Shown piece by piece: positions 17,801-27,078 of a stretch of DNA of 64,000 bases; positions within the stretch are counted from its first letter, which is position 1; the number at the start of each line of letters is the position of its first letter. Source of the DNA: Sphingorhabdus lacus (GTDB lineage: Bacteria; Pseudomonadota; Alphaproteobacteria; Sphingomonadales; Sphingomonadaceae); the NCBI RefSeq assembly GCF_009768975.1, contig NZ_CP035733.1, forward strand, positions 3,020,001-3,084,000, read 5' to 3'. The notes beneath the pieces were generated by a model, which was given only the letters and a program-made list of their open reading frames with translations, made no database searches and was not told the DNA's origin. The translations under genes and the position numbers were made by a program.

Positions 17801-18675
17801 TGGTCCATTTCCTTTTCTATATTCTCAATCATTAAAGCGGCACGGCCATTGGATTCGCCCAATGTGCCACGCGCAAAAACACGGCCGGCAACGATCAGCG
17901 GAACCTGTGCCGGCAGCAACAGCGGTAAAATGTCGCCGGGCGCGAGCGTCAGCATCTTGCTGAACGGCACATTGCAATGGGTCAGCACGGTACGTGCCGG
18001 AAATTTGACGCGCATGGCGGCCGAGCGGACACGCTCGCTCCACGCTGCATCGGTCGGGCCTTCCGGATTTTCGTCGGCGCTGCGACGGTTTTCCAGAAGA
18101 CGCACAGTATCGGTTGTCAGGATCAGCCCTACTGGAGCTGGCTTGACCTTTTCGCTCTCGGCGAAGAAGGATTGCACGACAATGGCATCACGCGATCTGG
18201 GCCAGTTCAACTGCAGAAGATCGATTTCAGCCCCGCTATATTCGACAACCGATCCCTGATCCGGGTCTATTTCCGCCTTTAGCAGCGGTGCCAATTGCGA
18301 TCCAAAGCCATCGATGAAGCGCATCTCTGCTGCAGAAAATTCACCGCGAGCCTGCACATTTCCGCTGCCACCATAATAGACATCAACGATCTGACAGACG
18401 AGGAACCCAGGCAGATGAACAAGCATTTCATCGCCGCGCTTCGGAAGGCGATAGCGCAATACGGCGCCGAAAGGATTTTGCGCAATCCGCCATTCCGGAT
18501 AGCGCGCGGCATTTGCCGTACCCGCCGAAATAGAGAATGCGCCCTTTGTAAAGCTGGCCAGCAACTGCTGCATGACCTGTGCAATGCGCTGCGCCATGGG
18601 CTCAAGCTGTGTCAGCTCGGCCGATTCATTGGCACTGCGCATGAGATGCGCTGTCTGGGGAGTTGCTGCCGTCAC
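17797..18675 (-). CDS. fliM: flagellar motor switch protein FliM, divergent
   Basis: FliM links FliG and FliN in the C ring and normally binds phospho-CheY through an N-terminal motif (LSQxEIDALL). The 292-residue protein has a recognisable middle domain (LRYRLPKRGDEMLVHLPGFL and EMRFIDGFGSQLA) and a C-terminal SpoA domain (MLTLAPGDILPLLLP, VFARGTLGESNGRAALMI). Its N terminus reads MTAATPQTAHLMRSANESAE and lacks the CheY-binding motif. The overlaps with fliL and fliN support the call. Confidence 0.86.
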   Translation of the reverse strand: MTAATPQTAHLMRSANESAELTQLEPMAQRIAQVMQQLLASFTKGAFSISAGTANAARYPEWRIAQNPFGAVLRYRLPKRGDEMLVHLPGFLVCQIVDVYYGGSGNVQARGEFSAAEMRFIDGFGSQLAPLLKAEIDPDQGSVVEYSGAEIDLLQLNWPRSRDAIVVQSFFAESEKVKPAPVGLILTTDTVRLLENRRSADENPEGPTDAAWSERVRSAAMRVKFPARTVLTHCNVPFSKMLTLAPGDILPLLLPAQVPLIVAGRVFARGTLGESNGRAALMIENIEKEMDQ

Positions 18676-19277
18676 TGGATCACCAGGTTGGTGAAGTAGA
18701 CATTGTCGATACCGCCAAAGCCTTCTTTCTGACGAAGCACATCATTAATGGCGTGGGTCAGATCGCGTTGAAGCATTTGCTTGCCCTGGGGGGTAGACAA
18801 TACGGCGGCATCCTGTTGCGACAAGACCATGAGTACGGCCGAGCGAATGGGAACCGCCTGCCGCTCGACATTTTGCACGACCTTGCCGTCATAATAGGTG
18901 GCAAGGCTGATCCCGAGTTGAACGAACCCGGCGCCGTCGGCGAGGTTGGCGGTGAAGCTTTGCTCGAGCGCGATATAGGTTACCTCGAACTTTTTCGGAT
19001 CCACCTTCTGCTTATCGTTCTTTACCGAAACAGTGCCTTCTTTCAGCACGACCTTACCCTCTTCGCCTTCGGCGGGGGCTTCGGCCGGCTCTTCACTGCG
19101 TTCGACCAGTTTTGGCCGGTGTGGGTCCTCTTCGGCTTCCTTACCGGTTACACCGCCAGACAGGTACATGCCGCCAGCAGCGCCGCCAGCCGTCAGCAAC
19201 GTAGCGCCGACGCCGATCAGCAGCATTTTTTTGCTTTTGCCGCCCTTACCTTCTGCTTTTTCTTTGGTCTTGCTCAT
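18672..19277 (-). CDS. fliL: flagellar basal-body protein FliL
   Basis: FliL surrounds the stator units at the basal body. The 201 residues start with a Lys/Glu-rich cytoplasmic stretch, one membrane helix (about residues 18-40), an acidic linker rich in Glu and Ala, then the FliL domain (YIALEQSFTANLADG, VQLGISLATYYDGKV) ending VYFTNLVIQ. It overlaps fliM by four bases. Confidence 0.9.
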   Translation of the reverse strand: MSKTKEKAEGKGGKSKKMLLIGVGATLLTAGGAAGGMYLSGGVTGKEAEEDPHRPKLVERSEEPAEAPAEGEEGKVVLKEGTVSVKNDKQKVDPKKFEVTYIALEQSFTANLADGAGFVQLGISLATYYDGKVVQNVERQAVPIRSAVLMVLSQQDAAVLSTPQGKQMLQRDLTHAINDVLRQKEGFGGIDNVYFTNLVIQ

Positions 19278-19292
19278 CTCTTCGGGTCCTTC

Positions 19293-20582
19293 TTATGCAA
19301 AACGCCCATTGGGCGACGTATTCTGGTTATCTGGGGAGGTGCGTTGGGAAACGAGGTTGGATGTCAGGTCGGTCGAAGTGTGGCCTGCCGAATTTTGGGG
19401 ACGTGACTGATCGCGTTGACCCTGCATCTGCTGTCCGCCGAGCAGGTCGCTGTTCGTTACCCGGACACCGGACTGGCGTAATTCTTCGACCAATTTGGGC
19501 TGCTCTGCCGCAAAGATGCGTGCGGCGGCTTCGGTGCTGGCCTGCATGTGGATGTTTACACCATCCTGCTGCGTTTCGACCGAAACTTCCAACTGGCCAA
19601 GGTTGCTTGGCGAAAGACCGAAGCGCAATTTCCCGTCTTGTCCGGCAACGGCGACAATGTCGCGGGCGAGCTGGTCAATCCATTGGCCGTCGCGGGCCAT
19701 ATCCAGTTGGTGGGTGGTGAAGTTTTCGGGACCACCGAATATGGGCGCCGTCATCGACGTGGCCGAAACCACCGTTGGCGTTGGCAATGTAAATGCCTGG
19801 ACAGATGTTTCGACGGGCACCGTTTTGAGGAGCGTTGTCGATTTGGCTGAAGCGTCGGACGCATTTTGGGCCTCGGTCCCGATTTCAAGCCGGTTGCGGT
19901 CGGCGGCTGTGTCGCGCTTAAAGAAAGCGTCGACGGGCTGGGCGACGGGTGCCGTGACCTGCGGAGTCTGAGCGAACTGGATTTTGGGACCCATTTCGGC
20001 TGTTGCATCAGCAGGCAGTGCCGCATTTTCGAGCTCGCCCTGTTCCTCTTCACCAGCCTCGATCTTCGTGGTGAGCTCTTTCGATACGGGCACGGCGACA
20101 AGCTTTTTGAGCTGCTGAATATCCCGCATGACGGGAGCCTTGCCTTTCCCGGGCTCGGCAGTGCGAGGCCTTTCAACATCCGCCGGGCCATCTTCCGGGA
20201 CGTTGGGAGCAGCACGCAAGGCAAGATCCCGAACGGCGGGCGGCGCGTCTATTGTCGGTTGAGGCGGTGCGACAGGCTGAGCGGGCTCTGGTTCCAAACC
20301 GGGAACGGCAACGGTCTTGGGCGCAGCGATCACCGCCATGACGGGCGGCTTCAACGCCACGACCGCACTGGTGTCGGGTGTTTTGATGGGGGCGTCAACC
20401 GAGCCCTTCAAGTGCGGTGACACGTCTGCTTTCGGCGCTTGCGCTGGCATTGGCGCTGTGGCGACCGGCGTTGATGCCGTTTCCATCAGCGCATCGAAAC
20501 CAAGGCCGCCTTCGACAGCATTGGCGTTCTGGATTGTGGCACCAGCTGGCGCGCTGATGTTCAGGACGGACGCGAGATTCAT
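19293..20582 (-). CDS. fliK: flagellar hook-length control protein FliK
   Basis: FliK measures hook length and triggers the FlhB switch. The 429 residues have a long Ala/Pro-rich variable N-terminal part and a conserved C-terminal domain (about residues 320-400) with KLRFGLSPSNLGQLEVSVET and VNIHMQASTEAAARIFAAEQ. The tail is Gln/Asn-rich. It overlaps fliJ by four bases. Confidence 0.88.
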   Translation of the reverse strand: MNLASVLNISAPAGATIQNANAVEGGLGFDALMETASTPVATAPMPAQAPKADVSPHLKGSVDAPIKTPDTSAVVALKPPVMAVIAAPKTVAVPGLEPEPAQPVAPPQPTIDAPPAVRDLALRAAPNVPEDGPADVERPRTAEPGKGKAPVMRDIQQLKKLVAVPVSKELTTKIEAGEEEQGELENAALPADATAEMGPKIQFAQTPQVTAPVAQPVDAFFKRDTAADRNRLEIGTEAQNASDASAKSTTLLKTVPVETSVQAFTLPTPTVVSATSMTAPIFGGPENFTTHQLDMARDGQWIDQLARDIVAVAGQDGKLRFGLSPSNLGQLEVSVETQQDGVNIHMQASTEAAARIFAAEQPKLVEELRQSGVRVTNSDLLGGQQMQGQRDQSRPQNSAGHTSTDLTSNLVSQRTSPDNQNTSPNGRFA

Positions 20583-21007
20583 ATGTCTTCCCCTTTGGTA
20601 CCGGTGCCAGGATGGCAGCGTGCATGTGCGGCCTTCCGTTCATTATGTTTGGCGCGCTCCACCTCGGCCTTTTCAAGCAGACGTCGGGCGCCCTGTTCGC
20701 GTAGTTCGGTGTGGATGCTGTTTTTCTGCTGGCGCTGAACGCGCTGCATTGCCTGTTCCAGCGGCACGGACGTGGCACGCAGTGCGGTGTCGAGGCGGAC
20801 ACGTGTTTCGGCGATCGCCGCAAGGGCCATCCCGTCGGTCGTACCAGAGGTCGCCACATTTTCATTGTTGAGCGCAACGATGCGATCAACGATCGACCGG
20901 ATCTGGTTCGCGCTGCCCTTGGCTTTCGCAAGTTCCATCTGCGCAATCCGGCTTTCGGCTGTGCGAACGCGGACGATACGGGCGCGGCGGTCAACATTCT
21001 GGGTCAT
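20579..21007 (-). CDS. fliJ: FliJ-like flagellar export chaperone
   Basis: FliJ is a coiled-coil protein that connects the FliI ATPase with the FlhA gate. The 142 residues are helical and highly charged (RIVRVRTAESRIAQMELAKA, QAMQRVQRQQKNSIHTELRE). FliJ proteins share little sequence, so the call relies on coiled-coil character and position between fliI and fliK. It overlaps both by four bases. Confidence 0.8.
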   Translation of the reverse strand: MTQNVDRRARIVRVRTAESRIAQMELAKAKGSANQIRSIVDRIVALNNENVATSGTTDGMALAAIAETRVRLDTALRATSVPLEQAMQRVQRQQKNSIHTELREQGARRLLEKAEVERAKHNERKAAHARCHPGTGTKGEDI

Positions 21008-22335
21008 ATGCCGAACCCTTCCAGAAGGGCGGCGCGCGATGCGTCAAATCCAATGGAGCTGCGCATGGGCTGTCCGACATAATTCAGCATGTCGCCGTGC
21101 ATGGCGATGGCATCATCCAGAACTGCGTCATTTCCGGCCGTGTAGGCACCCATCAGAAGTAGGTCGCGGTTTTGCTCATGCGTTGACCATAATTGGCGGA
21201 AGTGGGCGGCAGCCGCCATATGCTCGGCATCGACGATGTCGGGCATGATGCGGGACAGCGAACGGGCGACATCAATTGCGGGGAACAGGCCGTTTTCGGC
21301 GAGGGTCCGCGACAGGATGATATGGCCGTCGACAATGGCGCGTGCGGCATCGACGATGGGATCTTCCAGATCACCACCATCGGCAAGAACAGTATAGATT
21401 GCGGTAATGGAGCCACCTGTGCGGCTGTCGATACCGGCGCGTTCGACCAATTGCGGAATGAGCGCGAGCGAGGAAGGCGTATAGCCCTTCATCGTGGGCG
21501 GTTCACCCAAAGCCAGACCGATTTCACGCTGCGCATGCGCAACGCGGGTCAGGCTGTCGATCAACAACAGCACTTTCTTGCCCTGCGACCGGAAATATTC
21601 GGCAATGGCCGTTGCCCGCATGGCGGCACGCAAGCGCAACAGGGGTGAATGATCTGCAGCAACAGCGACGACAACGGATTTGGCGGCAATGCGCGGGGTC
21701 AGTTTGGTTTCAATGAAATCGCTCACTTCGCGTGCGCGTTCGCCGATCAGGCCGGTTACAATCACATCGGCATCAATGCCTTCGAGGATCTGGCCCATCA
21801 GGACGGACTTGCCGACGCCCGAACCGGCGATAACGGCGACGCGCTGGCCTTCGCCAATGGTCAAAAGGCCGTTGATGGCGCGGACACCACAATCAATAGG
21901 ACGGGTAATACGTCCGCGCACCAGCGGGCTGGAGGCGACACCGGAGATCGGCCAGCTTTCATGGCATCCGGTCAGGGGGCGGCCATCCAGCGGTACGCCT
22001 TGCGCATCGATGATGCGACCAAGCAATCCGTCACCGCAGGCGATGTGGTCGTGACGACCGCACGGAACGACCCTTGCGCCCGTCGCAACCGAAAGACGCT
22101 GGGAGAATGGCTGGATGATGCTTTTGTTGCCCCGAAAGCCAACGACCTCACCGGTCACAAATCCACCATCGGTCTGCGAAATCCGGACGGCGGTGCCGAC
22201 GGGATAGGGGAAGGCGGCGGCTTCGAGAAACTGGCCTTTGCATGCGGTCAAGGAGCCGACACGCCGGGGCGTGGCCGCTTCAAGGTTGAGCGATTGGAAT
22301 ATGGCGCGGGCGGCTTCGGCAAGGCGGGCGGTCAT
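21004..22335 (-). CDS. fliI: flagellum-specific ATPase FliI
   Basis: FliI energises flagellar type III export. From the ATG at 22335 it has 443 residues. Visible are Walker A AGSGVGKSVLMGQI, VTGLIGERAREVSDFIE, Walker B KVLLLIDSLTRVAHAQREI and YTPSSLALIPQLVERAG, all typical of export ATPases. An in-frame start at 22419 would lie inside fliH and is not used. The start overlaps the fliH stop by four bases. Confidence 0.94.
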   Translation of the reverse strand: MTARLAEAARAIFQSLNLEAATPRRVGSLTACKGQFLEAAAFPYPVGTAVRISQTDGGFVTGEVVGFRGNKSIIQPFSQRLSVATGARVVPCGRHDHIACGDGLLGRIIDAQGVPLDGRPLTGCHESWPISGVASSPLVRGRITRPIDCGVRAINGLLTIGEGQRVAVIAGSGVGKSVLMGQILEGIDADVIVTGLIGERAREVSDFIETKLTPRIAAKSVVVAVAADHSPLLRLRAAMRATAIAEYFRSQGKKVLLLIDSLTRVAHAQREIGLALGEPPTMKGYTPSSLALIPQLVERAGIDSRTGGSITAIYTVLADGGDLEDPIVDAARAIVDGHIILSRTLAENGLFPAIDVARSLSRIMPDIVDAEHMAAAAHFRQLWSTHEQNRDLLLMGAYTAGNDAVLDDAIAMHGDMLNYVGQPMRSSIGFDASRAALLEGFGI

Positions 22336-22892
22336 GCGGCCATCCCTTCGCAATGCAGCGCTTCGCGCAGCCGTTCGATGCCGAGTGCGACGCCATGTTC
22401 GATCCAGCCTTGCGAACATTCGATGCGGATCGTGGCGCGGCTCAAGCTCGGATCGCTGCGCACGGCAAGTTTTCCAACGGTTTTTCCGACCAATGCGGCG
22501 TCGTCGGGGTGCAGAAGAATATGCCGCGCTTCATCGGCTTCGGTGATGATATCGACCGCACGCGCAATCTGTTTGTTCAACAGGTCTTCGTCGATGGTCA
22601 CGCCATCGGTGATCTGGCCGACAAGACGGACAACGGTTTCGCGTAAAAGCAGCGAGAGTTCGGGACCAGCCTCGCTTTGGAATGCCTGGGCGTTGGCGAG
22701 CAGCTTTTGAAAAGCCGTGCGTTCTGCGTCGAACGCGGCTTCTGCCATTTGCTGCCCATCGGCAAGACCCCGGGCATATTCATCCGGCCGTTTTTCGGCT
22801 TGCGGCGTTGTGGTGCGGATGGCGCTGGTTCGAAAACCTGTACCCCGTGCGGTGGCCGCCAGCAGCGATACGCGTTTTGGGCTATCAGACAT
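22332..22892 (-). CDS. fliH: flagellar assembly protein FliH
   Basis: FliH regulates FliI and joins it to the C ring. The 186-residue protein starts MSDSPKRVSLLAATARG, followed by a helical region (EYARGLADGQQMAEAAFDAE) and a C-terminal domain (ITEADEARHILLHPDDAALV, IECSQGWIEHGVALGIERLR). The ATG at 22892 overlaps the fliG end by eight bases; the frame stays open further upstream, but that part overlaps fliG. Confidence 0.87.
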   Translation of the reverse strand: MSDSPKRVSLLAATARGTGFRTSAIRTTTPQAEKRPDEYARGLADGQQMAEAAFDAERTAFQKLLANAQAFQSEAGPELSLLLRETVVRLVGQITDGVTIDEDLLNKQIARAVDIITEADEARHILLHPDDAALVGKTVGKLAVRSDPSLSRATIRIECSQGWIEHGVALGIERLREALHCEGMAA

Positions 22893-23928
22893 AATCGTCG
22901 CCCTTTCCGCCCATCTGGATTTCGCCCGATGCGGCCATCTGGCGCGCAACCGCGATAACAGCCTTTTGCGCCGCTTCCACATCGGTGCGCTTGACCTGAC
23001 CCATGTCCGCAATATCGTCGCGGATGGTCTGGGCGGCACGGGCCGAAAGCGTGCTGAGCATCTTCTCGCCCAGCAGTTCGCTGGCACCCTTGACCGCAAG
23101 TCCGATCTGTTCGGAGTCGACATTGCGCAGGATCGTGCCCAGCGTCTTGGCATCCAGAGCGGCCAGATCGTCGAAGACAAACATTTCTTCTTCGATGGCA
23201 TCTGCGAGCAGGCGATCTTTCTTGCGCAATGCGCGAAGCAATTTTTCGGCGGTCGGGCGCGGGAGATTCTTGACGATACGCGCGACTTCATTGCGTCCGC
23301 CCAGCGCGACATCGGGGGCATGTGCCTTCCGGCTGGTATAGTTGATCAGGATCGCTTCGAGATCTTCAATCGCATCCGCAGAGATGGAGGAGAGATTGGC
23401 GGAGCGGAACAAAAGATCGGTCTGTGTCGGTTCGTCCAGCGCGGCAATTGCCTGGGCGGACACTTCAGGTGTCAGCACCGACAGGATGACGGCGGCGACC
23501 TGGGGATGTTCCGAGGAAACCAGTTCCGAGATGGACGCGACATCCATCCAGCGCAAAATGTCGAGCGATGGGGCGCTGGACTGGGGTTCGATTTCGGACA
23601 GGATGTTGCCGGCGCGCACATTGCCCAAGGCCTTGTGCATCATTTCACGGATACGGACAGGGGCGCCGACGGCCAGTGCCGAAAGGTCGCGATTGCTGGA
23701 GACAAAAGTTTCCAGCGCGCGCTCGACATCATTTTCGTTGGCGCTCGATGCTTCGAACATGCCCTTGCCAAGTGCTTTGACTTCGTCGGGGGCAAGATGT
23801 TGCAAGATGGCGGTTGCGTCGTCGTCTTCCAGCAGCATCATCAAGATGGCTGCCGAAAGCTCGCCGCTGATCGATGGAACAGCTGGCGCACCCAAGGGCG
23901 ATTCAGCGATGTCCAGATCTTCATCCAT
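22885..23928 (-). CDS. fliG: flagellar motor switch protein FliG
   Basis: FliG transmits torque from the stator to the rotor. The 347 residues show the N-terminal FliF-binding domain, the middle domain with the conserved EHPQ motif (SSEHPQVAAVILSVL) and the C-terminal domain with its charged torque helix (KKDRLLADAIEEEMFVFDDL). It overlaps fliF and fliH by eight bases each. Confidence 0.95.
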   Translation of the reverse strand: MDEDLDIAESPLGAPAVPSISGELSAAILMMLLEDDDATAILQHLAPDEVKALGKGMFEASSANENDVERALETFVSSNRDLSALAVGAPVRIREMMHKALGNVRAGNILSEIEPQSSAPSLDILRWMDVASISELVSSEHPQVAAVILSVLTPEVSAQAIAALDEPTQTDLLFRSANLSSISADAIEDLEAILINYTSRKAHAPDVALGGRNEVARIVKNLPRPTAEKLLRALRKKDRLLADAIEEEMFVFDDLAALDAKTLGTILRNVDSEQIGLAVKGASELLGEKMLSTLSARAAQTIRDDIADMGQVKRTDVEAAQKAVIAVARQMAASGEIQMGGKGDDYV

Positions 23929-25570
23929 TCGCCCGCTCCTGGATCATCTGGCGCACGACCAGGGCGGCGCGCTCGGGATCTTGGCGGATGAATGAACGAA
24001 CGAGATTTGCGCGCGCTTCATAGCTTGGCGCGGCTTCGATCATTTCAATGGTGACCGGGGCAGGGCCGCGTGACTGACCGGTGGCGGCGAGCAGCTTCTG
24101 TTCGACTTCAGCCTGTTCCTTGGCATCGGCGGCTCTGGCCTTCACGGCCTTGATCATGGGACGGCCGATAAAGAGGAAGGCGAGCAGCGCGGCGAGCACG
24201 GCGCCGACCTGCTGCACCAAGGGGAAGAACCATGGCTCATCCCAGAAATTGACGACGGCTTCGGGGTTTTCGGCGAATGGACGCGACGAAATGGCCACAA
24301 CGTCGCCGCGCTGGGCGCTGAAACCGACAGCACCCTTCACCAATGCTTCCAATGCGGCGACATCCGCAGCGGCGGGCTTTTTCTGTCCTTTGACATCGCG
24401 CAGCGCCACGGCGACCGAAAGACGGCGCAGATTGCCCTGGGGTTGATGCGTCACGGCGATTTCCCGGCCCACATCGAAGTTGCGGGTATAGGTCTCTTCG
24501 CTTTGCGTTTCCCCATTGGCGGGCGGCGTGGTTTGTCCCGGAGGCGTGTTGGCGAGCTGGCTTGCAGGTGGTGGTTGGTTCGACAAAGCACCGGGAATAC
24601 CTGCGGCGCCCTGCGTGGTTGCATTTTGCGTGCTCTTGTTGCCCTCTTCGCTACGCAGCGCCCGGTCGTCCTTTGGATAGGTCTCGCGGGTCGACTGCGT
24701 TTCGCTGGGATCGACGTCGGCGCTTACCTCAACCGAGAAATTCCCGGCGCCCACAATGGGGGTCAAAAGCGTGATGACGGCCTGCCGGTAACGCTCTTCC
24801 ATCTGCATCTGCAGCTGGAACATTTCCTGATCGGCATTGCCCGTAGGCGATGAAATCAGCGCGCCGCTCTGGTCAATGACGGATACGGAATCGGCGGCGA
24901 GGCCTGGAACCGACGACGCGACCAGATGGCGGATTGCGCGGACCTGTGCTTCGGAAAGGCTGCGGCCCTGTTGCAGGGTCAGCATCACCGAAGCTGCAGG
25001 CTCGCGCGCTTCGCGGACGAAGACGCTGGGTTCGGGCATCGCCAGATGGACCCGCGCGGTCTTTACAGCATCAATAGCCTCGATCGTACGCGCCAAATCG
25101 GCTTCGCGCGCCCCGCGCAGGGTTTCACCTTCGACCGCGCGGCTTGAGCCCATGGGCAAGGACGCGATAACGGCGTCGCCTGAGGGCATCGCTTTGGGCA
25201 GACCTTGGCCCGCCAGCAGCATCCGTGCCTCGTGCACTTTCCCGGCATCAACAGATAGCGCGCCGGTCCCCGCGTCGAGGGTATAGTCGATGCCCGATGC
25301 TTGAAGCGCATCGGCGACAGCAGCCTTGTCACCTTCCGCCAGACCCTGGAAAAGCGGTGCCTGTGCAGGGGTGCTCAGGGCAAAATAGGAAATGGCGGCA
25401 ATGCCAATCGCGCCGGTCAGGGCGAGCGCGGGCAGCGCCTTGCGTACGGCGGGCTGGCTGGCGATGTCGCGCAATGCGCCAAAGCCGCCCGTCGAAGCGG
25501 GGGTTGCAAAGCGGGTCATCTGTCCACCCGCGGGTACGGCATCTGCAGAAAGTATCTGGTTCTCGGCCAT
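23921..25570 (-). CDS. fliF: flagellar MS-ring protein FliF
   Basis: FliF forms the MS ring in the inner membrane. The 549 residues contain an N-terminal membrane helix (about 45-65, LTGAIGIAAISYFAL), two ring-building domains (RMLLAGQGLPKAMPSGD, LARTIEAIDAVKTARVHLAM), a long Pro/Gly/Gln-rich periplasmic loop and a second helix near 450-470 (VGAVLAALLAFLFIG). A C-terminal FliG-binding tail follows. It lies three bases after fliE. Confidence 0.95.
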   Translation of the reverse strand: MAENQILSADAVPAGGQMTRFATPASTGGFGALRDIASQPAVRKALPALALTGAIGIAAISYFALSTPAQAPLFQGLAEGDKAAVADALQASGIDYTLDAGTGALSVDAGKVHEARMLLAGQGLPKAMPSGDAVIASLPMGSSRAVEGETLRGAREADLARTIEAIDAVKTARVHLAMPEPSVFVREAREPAASVMLTLQQGRSLSEAQVRAIRHLVASSVPGLAADSVSVIDQSGALISSPTGNADQEMFQLQMQMEERYRQAVITLLTPIVGAGNFSVEVSADVDPSETQSTRETYPKDDRALRSEEGNKSTQNATTQGAAGIPGALSNQPPPASQLANTPPGQTTPPANGETQSEETYTRNFDVGREIAVTHQPQGNLRRLSVAVALRDVKGQKKPAAADVAALEALVKGAVGFSAQRGDVVAISSRPFAENPEAVVNFWDEPWFFPLVQQVGAVLAALLAFLFIGRPMIKAVKARAADAKEQAEVEQKLLAATGQSRGPAPVTIEMIEAAPSYEARANLVRSFIRQDPERAALVVRQMIQERANG

Positions 25571-25573
25571 GGA

Positions 25574-25909
25574 TTATACCGGCATGTTCATGATGTCGCG
25601 GTAGGCGGACAGCAATTTGTTGCGGACTTGCATGGTCGCTTCGAAGCCGATGGAGGCCTTTTGCCGTTCCACCATCACGGAAACGATGTCGTGGGTATCG
25701 CCCCGCTCATAGGCGGCGGACAGGTCGCTCGCCTTGGCCTGCTGCGCATTCACCATCTGCAGCGCATCGGTCATGGTTTTGGCGAAAGGGGCGTTGGCGA
25801 CGGTTTCTCCCGTATCCACACCCCGTCCAGCGGCACGTTGAAGCGCGCCGTTTTGGCTCAATATGGTGGAGCGCATTTGCAGCAACCGGCTCTGGTCAAT
25901 GGTCGACAT
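25574..25909 (-). CDS. fliE: flagellar hook-basal body protein FliE
   Basis: FliE joins the MS ring to the rod. The 111 residues have the conserved C-terminal half with DIVSVMVERQKASIGFEATM and QVRNKLLSAYRDIMNMPV. It is the first gene of the long fli operon, 40 bases downstream of a sigma-54 promoter. Confidence 0.94.
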   Translation of the reverse strand: MSTIDQSRLLQMRSTILSQNGALQRAAGRGVDTGETVANAPFAKTMTDALQMVNAQQAKASDLSAAYERGDTHDIVSVMVERQKASIGFEATMQVRNKLLSAYRDIMNMPV

Positions 25910-25949
25910 ATGCTTTGGTCCGAAGGCGGAATTGCCTTTGCGGGTATAT

Positions 25950-25967
25950 AAGCAATGCTCGTGCCAA
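25950..25967 (-). promoter_or_regulatory. sigma-54 promoter of the fliE operon
   Basis: On the minus strand the site is TTGGCACG-AGCA-TTGC, a full match to the -24/-12 consensus. It shares CCAAATTGGCACG with the flgB promoter. It should drive the whole fliE-fliS run; no second equally clear promoter was seen inside that operon. Confidence 0.88.
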
Positions 25968-26043
25968 TTTGGGAAAAGCTAGGGATTGCGCGGTTTTGAG
26001 CGGCTTGGGTCAACCATCCGCCAATATTCCGACAAGTTAAGGT

Positions 26044-26070
26044 TAAAGGTGCGGGAGGTTAAGCCGTTAC
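26044..26070 (+). promoter_or_regulatory. sigma-28 (FliA)-like promoter of fliC
   Basis: TAAAGGTG, 11 bases, then GCCGTTAC. The consensus is TAAAGTTT, 11 bases, GCCGATAA: the first five bases and six of eight bases in the second element match, with exact spacing. It ends 63 bases before the fliC ATG. No sigma-54 site is evident for fliC. Confidence 0.6.
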
Positions 26071-26133
26071 TGCTTTGCGTGGCTGCTCATCCAATCGGGC
26101 TGCCCCATTTGAGAGACAGCAAAAGGAATTATC

Positions 26134-26946
26134 ATGACCGTAATCAACACAAATGTTAGCGCACTTCGCGCTCAGAATGCTTCGCGTATGGCCAACCGTG
26201 ACCTGGGCCAGGCAATGGAGCGTCTGTCGAGCGGCAAGCGCATTAACGCTGCTAAAGACGACGCAGCTGGCCTTGCCATTTCGACCCGTATGGAAGCCAA
26301 GGTACGCGGCCTGAACCAGGCCGTTCGTAACGCAAATGACGGTATTTCGCTCGCACAGACCGCTGAAGGCGCGATGGGCGAAATCTCGAACATCCTGCTG
26401 CGTATGCGTGAACTGGCCGTTCAGTCTGCCAACGGCACGGCCGCTGCATCTGACCGTACCGCCATCGACGCTGAAGCTGACGCACTGGTTGCCCAGATCG
26501 GTGACATCACCTCGCGTACCGACTTCAACGGCACTGTCCTGATCGACGCCGCGAAAACCATCAGCATCCAGACCGGTGTTGAAAGCGGTGAAACCGTTGA
26601 TATCGACCTGGTCGCCATGACGGCTGCTGGTTTGGGTATCGGTGCTGTCGACCTGTCGACCGCTGCTGGTGCCGGTACCGCGCTGAACCTGCTCGACACC
26701 GCGATTGACACTGTTGCTACGCAGCGTGCTGAAATCGGTGCCGTTCAGAACCGTCTCGACGCGACTGTCAACAATTTGACATCGACCGCCACCAATTTGA
26801 CGGAATCGAAATCGCGTATCCAGGACGCTGACTTCTCGGCAGAATCGACCAAGCTCGCATCTGCACAGATCCTGAGCCAGGCATCGACCGCGATGTTGGC
26901 ACAGGCCAACCAGAGCCAGCAGGGCGTATTGAACCTGCTGCGTTAA
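26134..26946 (+). CDS. fliC: flagellin FliC
   Basis: This is the filament subunit. At 270 residues it is short, with conserved N-terminal ([40 protein letters not shown]) and C-terminal D0/D1 helices ([20 protein letters not shown], ending in [11 protein letters not shown]). Only a small variable centre separates them. AAAGGA stands upstream of the ATG. It is a single gene on the plus strand, transcribed away from the fliE operon and closed by a strong terminator. Confidence 0.97.
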   Translation: MTVINTNVSALRAQNASRMANRDLGQAMERLSSGKRINAAKDDAAGLAISTRMEAKVRGLNQAVRNANDGISLAQTAEGAMGEISNILLRMRELAVQSANGTAAASDRTAIDAEADALVAQIGDITSRTDFNGTVLIDAAKTISIQTGVESGETVDIDLVAMTAAGLGIGAVDLSTAAGAGTALNLLDTAIDTVATQRAEIGAVQNRLDATVNNLTSTATNLTESKSRIQDADFSAESTKLASAQILSQASTAMLAQANQSQQGVLNLLR

Positions 26947-26980
26947 TAAGCCCTCGGGACGTAACTAGCAAAACAAACTA

Positions 26981-27009
26981 CCCCGGTGGCGTGCCACCGG
27001 GGTTTTTCT
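26981..27009 (+). terminator. rho-independent terminator of fliC
   Basis: CCCCGGTGG (26981-26989), a four-base loop and CCACCGGGG (26994-27002), followed directly by TTTTT. A strong, classic terminator 35 bases after the fliC stop. Confidence 0.93.
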
Positions 27010-27078
27010 TGTGCACAATGGAGGCTTGAATTCACCCGAACACATGTCTATGCGGGCCGCCTTGGCCACACAGCCATC

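Noticed and set aside
26037..26062. CtrA binding sites upstream of fliC
   Set aside because: TTAA words occur but not with the TTAA-N7-TTAA spacing.
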